From Bacillota bacterium (lineage in GTDB: Bacteria > Bacillota_I > Bacilli_A > RFN20 > CAG-826), in contig JAEWUY010000120.1 of the NCBI GenBank assembly GCA_023396795.1, positions 1 through 16,242 on the forward strand: a stretch of DNA of 16,242 nt. The letters run 5' to 3'. The number at the start of each line of letters is the position of its first letter. Within the stretch, counting starts at the first letter, position 1. The translations under genes and the position numbers were made by a program. This document shows positions 13,679-16,242 of the stretch, piece after piece. A model generated the notes under the pieces. That model worked only from the letters and a program-made list of their open reading frames with translations. It was not told where the DNA came from and did no database searches.

Positions 13679-15529
13679 TCATTTGTTCCGGCGATGCTTG
13701 AAGATCATAGCACCAAAGGAAGATATTTTAATTCTAATTTTAAATGGATGATTTAGTGGGCCCATAGCTTCGGTGGCCAACGGTAATCCATTATACTGGT
13801 TTGCGCCGCCATAAACATCCTTATCGCTATTAAAAATTTCTTCGTAAAGACCTTCTTCATTAACACCTAATTCATAATTATCATAAAAATTAGGAGTCAT
13901 ATTGAAAACGAAGACGAGGCGCGAATCATCAACAAAGCGTTCAAAAGCATACAATGATTGGTCAGTGTTATCGGCCATCAACCACAGAAAATTCGCTGGA
14001 TTATATTCTTGAACGCGCATTGCTTTTTCATAAGCGTAAATTAAATTTAAATCGCGAATTAATCTCGTAATGGAATCATGTTTAGGGAAGGTTCTTAAAA
14101 CCCATGGTAAAGACTTATTTTCGTTCCACTCATCAAACGAGGCGAGTTCATTGCCCATGAAATTAAGTTTTTTGCCAGGATGTGCGAATTGATAAGTGTA
14201 CAAGTTACGAAGTAAAGCAAATTTTTGTTCATAGTCACCCCATAATTTATTAATAATTGTCCCCTTGCCGTGAACAACTTCATCGTGAGAAAGAGGCAAA
14301 AGAAAATTTTCACTGTAAAAATAAGCCATCGAAAAAGTCAATTTATGATGTTCGTATTTTTTATAAATCGGATCTTTAGCGTAGTATTTTAATGTATCAT
14401 TCATCCACCCTAAATCCCATTTATAGTCAAAGCCTAAACCACCAAATTCTAGAGGTTTCGTCACGCCCTGGTAGTCGCTGCTGTCTTCGGCTATCATCAT
14501 TAAAGAGTGATGTTCACCATGCAATAAACCATTCATGCGCTTTAAAAACTCGATTCCGCCACTATTTTGCCCTTTAGACTTATCGCCATCATAAAAAATA
14601 ACATTACTGACGGCATCGATTCTTAGACCATCAAAATGGAAGTATGACGCAAAATAATTCATCGCGGAAATCAAAAAGGAACGAACAGGATCTTTTCCTA
14701 AATCAAATAACAAGCTCCCCCACTGCGAATAACGTTTCTTGAGGTCGCTATATTCGTAAAGATAAGCCCCATCAAAATCAGCAAGAGCAAATTCGTCTTT
14801 GGCAAAATGAACGGGGGCAAAATCTAAAATAACCCCGATATTAGCCTGGTGCATACGATCAATAAACGACATAAGTTGTTTAGGATTACCATAACGAGAA
14901 TCAACTGAATAAAAGCCTGTTCCCTGATAACCCCACGAACCATCAAATGGATACTGTGTAATCGGCATTATTTCAACATGGGTATAACCCAATTCTTTAA
15001 CATAAGGTATTAAATAATCAGCGATTTCCTCATAACTTAAATTACGATTGTCGACTTTCCCCTTCCATGAGCCCAAATGAATTTCATATATCGACATCGG
15101 ATCATCAAAACCCCGAGTTCGGTTTTTCATATAACTACTGTCATGCCAAGAAAAATCTTCGATATCAAATAAGCGCGAACAAGTCGCGGGACGATATTCG
15201 CTATAAAAGGCAAAAGGATCGGCCTTATCGACATATTGACCTTTTGCGTTTTTAAAATGGTACTTATAAGATTCATATTCTTTTAATCCAGGAATAAATA
15301 CTTCCCAAACACCGACTAAATCGACTTTATTCATTTTGTGCGCGCCAATATCCCAATTATTAAAAGAGCCGATGACACTTACATCCTCAGCCATTGGAGC
15401 GTATAATCGAAAGATGACGCCCGAATCTTTACGACCATTTATTTCAACGTCAGTAAAATGAGCCCCGAAATACTCGTAAGCTCGCGTCGTATTGCCAACC
15501 AAGAAATCGTGAAGAAGTCCGTAAGCCAT
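13679..15529 (-). CDS. glgB: 1,4-alpha-glucan branching enzyme (GH13)
   Basis: GlgB moves alpha-1,4 glucan segments to alpha-1,6 positions, making branch points in glycogen. Its 616 residues hold a CBM48 N-domain (about 35-105, VIFRLYAPMAEDVSVIGSFN), the GH13 barrel and a C-terminal beta domain. GH13 regions seen are ILDFAPVHF (234-242), GLRIDAVSNV (301-310, nucleophile Asp305), MMIAEDSS (344-351, acid/base Glu348) and LPLSHDEVVHGKGT (411-424, His415-Asp416). SWGYQGTGFYSVDSRYG (198-214) is a branching-enzyme signature that separates it from amylases. The first GH13 region reads D-F-A-P-V-H rather than the usual D-W-V-P-A-H. The start has AGGAAA about 7 nt upstream. It is the first gene of the four-gene operon and ends in TGA, evidence for the standard code. 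Confidence 0.97.
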   Translation of the reverse strand: MAYGLLHDFLVGNTTRAYEYFGAHFTDVEINGRKDSGVIFRLYAPMAEDVSVIGSFNNWDIGAHKMNKVDLVGVWEVFIPGLKEYESYKYHFKNAKGQYVDKADPFAFYSEYRPATCSRLFDIEDFSWHDSSYMKNRTRGFDDPMSIYEIHLGSWKGKVDNRNLSYEEIADYLIPYVKELGYTHVEIMPITQYPFDGSWGYQGTGFYSVDSRYGNPKQLMSFIDRMHQANIGVILDFAPVHFAKDEFALADFDGAYLYEYSDLKKRYSQWGSLLFDLGKDPVRSFLISAMNYFASYFHFDGLRIDAVSNVIFYDGDKSKGQNSGGIEFLKRMNGLLHGEHHSLMMIAEDSSDYQGVTKPLEFGGLGFDYKWDLGWMNDTLKYYAKDPIYKKYEHHKLTFSMAYFYSENFLLPLSHDEVVHGKGTIINKLWGDYEQKFALLRNLYTYQFAHPGKKLNFMGNELASFDEWNENKSLPWVLRTFPKHDSITRLIRDLNLIYAYEKAMRVQEYNPANFLWLMADNTDQSLYAFERFVDDSRLVFVFNMTPNFYDNYELGVNEEGLYEEIFNSDKDVYGGANQYNGLPLATEAMGPLNHPFKIRIKISSFGAMIFKHRRNK

Positions 15530-15554
15530 TATTATTTCCTGCTTTCATTTAATT

Positions 15555-15583
15555 ATTATAATGGCGCGCGTACTTATTAACAA
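15555..15583 (-). promoter_or_regulatory. Putative sigma-A promoter of the glgB-glgP-dUTPase-M42 operon
   Basis: On the minus strand TTGTTA (15578-15583, 4/6) and a perfect TATAAT (15555-15560) are 17 nt apart. The expected start near 15548 gives a leader of about 19 nt before the glgB ATG. The spacer holds an unusually G+C-rich ACGCGCGCC stretch, and the -35 box is inside the inverted repeat CTTATT-AACA-AATAAG (15573-15588). Confidence 0.75.
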
Positions 15584-15588
15584 ATAAG
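15573..15588. repeat. Inverted repeat over the glgB -35 region
   Basis: CTTATT (15573-15578) and AATAAG (15583-15588) are perfect inverted 6-mers around AACA. The repeat covers the predicted glgB -35 box and lies between the divergent glgB and ackA promoters, where a regulator could bind. A short AT-rich repeat can arise by chance. Confidence 0.4.
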
Positions 15589-15603
15589 ATTTGGCAAAAG
15601 CAT

Positions 15604-15632
15604 TTGAATAAATATTAATTTATGATTATAAT
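15604..15632 (+). promoter_or_regulatory. Putative sigma-A promoter of ackA
   Basis: TTGAAT (15604-15609, 4/6) and a perfect TATAAT (15627-15632) are 17 nt apart. The expected start near 15639 leaves a leader of about 20 nt holding the AGAGGT ribosome site (15647-15652), 7 nt before the ackA ATG. Confidence 0.8.
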
Positions 15633-15659
15633 TTCGTTAGGTGAATAGAGGTTCATATT

Positions 15660-16242
15660 ATGGAAAAAATCTTAGTTGTCAATGCCGGAAGTTCAAGTCT
15701 TAAGTACAAGCTTTATGAGATGCCAGAAGAAGAAGTTATTTGTTCAGGTATCGCCGAGCGCATTGGTCACGAAGACGCTATTTTCCGTATCAAATTTAAT
15801 GGCGATTCCGTTCGTAGTGTTTTGCCAATTCTTGATCACACCAAAGCCGTAGAACTTCTATTAGACGCTTTGATTAACTATAAAGTTATTAATAATCTTA
15901 AAGAAATAAAAGCGATTGGTCATCGAGTTGTCCAAGGCGGCAAATACTTCTCAAAGAGCGTCTTTTTTGATGAATATGTTGTCGAAAAAGTCGAATCTCT
16001 TATTGATTTAGCCCCCCTGCATAATGGTCCACATTTAGCTGGTTTCCAGGCTTTTAAAAATGTTTTACCAGAAGTTCCTAATGTGGCAACTTTTGATACC
16101 GCTTTCCATCGAACAATGGCTGAAGTCGATGCCATTTTTCCTATTCCCTACGAATTGACTCAGGAATTCGATATTCGCCGTTACGGAGCACATGGAACTT
16201 CCCATCAATATCTCGATCAAGAAGGTCGCAAGTTAATTCCTG
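15660..16242 (+). CDS. ackA: Acetate kinase, N-terminal part (cut by window end)
   Basis: AckA interconverts acetyl phosphate + ADP and acetate + ATP, the final ATP-yielding step of fermentation in many Firmicutes and Mollicutes. About 194 residues are visible. They include signature 1 (ILVVNAGSSSLKYKLYE, 4-20), GHRVVQGGKYF with the conserved Arg, APLHNGPHLAG, VATFDTAFHRTM and the active-site stretch RRYGAHGTSHQYL. Two positions differ from the common form: GHRVVHGG is GHRVVQGG and HNPAHL is HNGPHL; the key His and Arg remain. The ATG at 15660 has AGAGGT 7 nt upstream and a clear promoter. It is divergent from glgB, with 130 bp between the starts, so glucan use and acetate production may share a control region. 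The frame is open at the window edge. Confidence 0.97.
   Translation, partial: MEKILVVNAGSSSLKYKLYEMPEEEVICSGIAERIGHEDAIFRIKFNGDSVRSVLPILDHTKAVELLLDALINYKVINNLKEIKAIGHRVVQGGKYFSKSVFFDEYVVEKVESLIDLAPLHNGPHLAGFQAFKNVLPEVPNVATFDTAFHRTMAEVDAIFPIPYELTQEFDIRRYGAHGTSHQYLDQEGRKLIP

Noticed and set aside
13664..13681. glgB and glgP are in the same frame, separated only by TGA and four codons, so UGA decoding as an amino acid would fuse them into one long protein.
   Set aside because: Both proteins have complete, family-typical ends, glgP has its own ATG with AAGGAG, and there is no sign of UGA recoding elsewhere. A one-in-three frame coincidence is enough to explain it.
15910..15960. GHRVVQGG in place of GHRVVHGG in AckA as a sign of an altered kinase.
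   Set aside because: The catalytic Arg and the later active-site His residues are present, and the change is conservative and outside the key catalytic set as far as can be judged from the partial sequence.
15920..16135. Open frame on the strand opposite ackA, and similar 60-120 codon frames opposite glgP, glgB, pheT, rsmH and ftsA.
   Set aside because: Each lies fully inside a clear gene on the other strand, lacks a ribosome site and recognisable motifs, and is explained by the codon pattern of the real gene.
1..16242. Mobile elements, CRISPR arrays, toxin-antitoxin pairs, tRNA or rRNA genes, phage or defence genes.
   Set aside because: No transposase motifs, spaced repeats, clover-leaf sequences or such domains were seen; nearly the whole window is accounted for by housekeeping genes and their control sites.

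Overview
The window is a 16.2 kb stretch of an AT-rich, low-G+C Gram-positive genome. It best fits a wall-less, Mollicutes-like lineage of the Bacilli that still uses the standard genetic code (an Acholeplasma-, Izemoplasma- or RF39-like organism; this is inference). The cell-division cluster reads mraZ, rsmH, a tiny membrane protein, ftsA, ftsZ, with no peptidoglycan genes (mur, mraY, ftsI, ftsW) between them. TGA acts as a stop at natural C-termini (glgB and the zinc protease), so this is not a UGA=Trp mycoplasma. Promoters look like ordinary sigma-A sites with Bacillus-type AGGAGG ribosome binding sites.

Layout, most genes on the minus strand. (1) 1-3325: division cluster mraZ-rsmH-small TM protein, then a rho-independent terminator, then ftsA and the 5' part of ftsZ. 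Three 10-bp direct repeats lie between the mraZ promoter and its start codon and look like the autoregulatory MraZ operator. (2) 3330-7638: phenylalanyl-tRNA synthetase operon, with promoter, T-box leader with a UUC specifier, pheS, pheT, a DUF177/YceD gene, and a terminator. (3) 7681-9093: a two-gene unit, a YgjP-type zinc protease overlapping a SpoU-family rRNA methyltransferase. (4) 9129-9650: one plus-strand DUF523/TudS-like gene, divergent from unit 3, ending at a bidirectional terminator. (5) 9661-15583: four-gene operon glgB-glgP-dimeric dUTPase-M42 aminopeptidase. (6) 15604-16242: divergent ackA, cut by the window end.

Functionally this is core metabolism: division, translation (PheRS, rRNA methylation), glycogen branching and phosphorolysis, nucleotide-pool cleaning, peptide breakdown and acetate/ATP production. 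No mobile element, CRISPR array, tRNA, rRNA or defence system is visible. The points most worth a second look are regulatory: the MraZ operator overlapping the translation start, the terminator plus internal promoter that uncouple ftsAZ from mraZ-rsmH, the ambiguous ftsA start, a T-box whose acceptor-pairing base does not fit a normal tRNA-Phe, and a pair of divergent genes that look leaderless. No convincing new multi-gene system was found.
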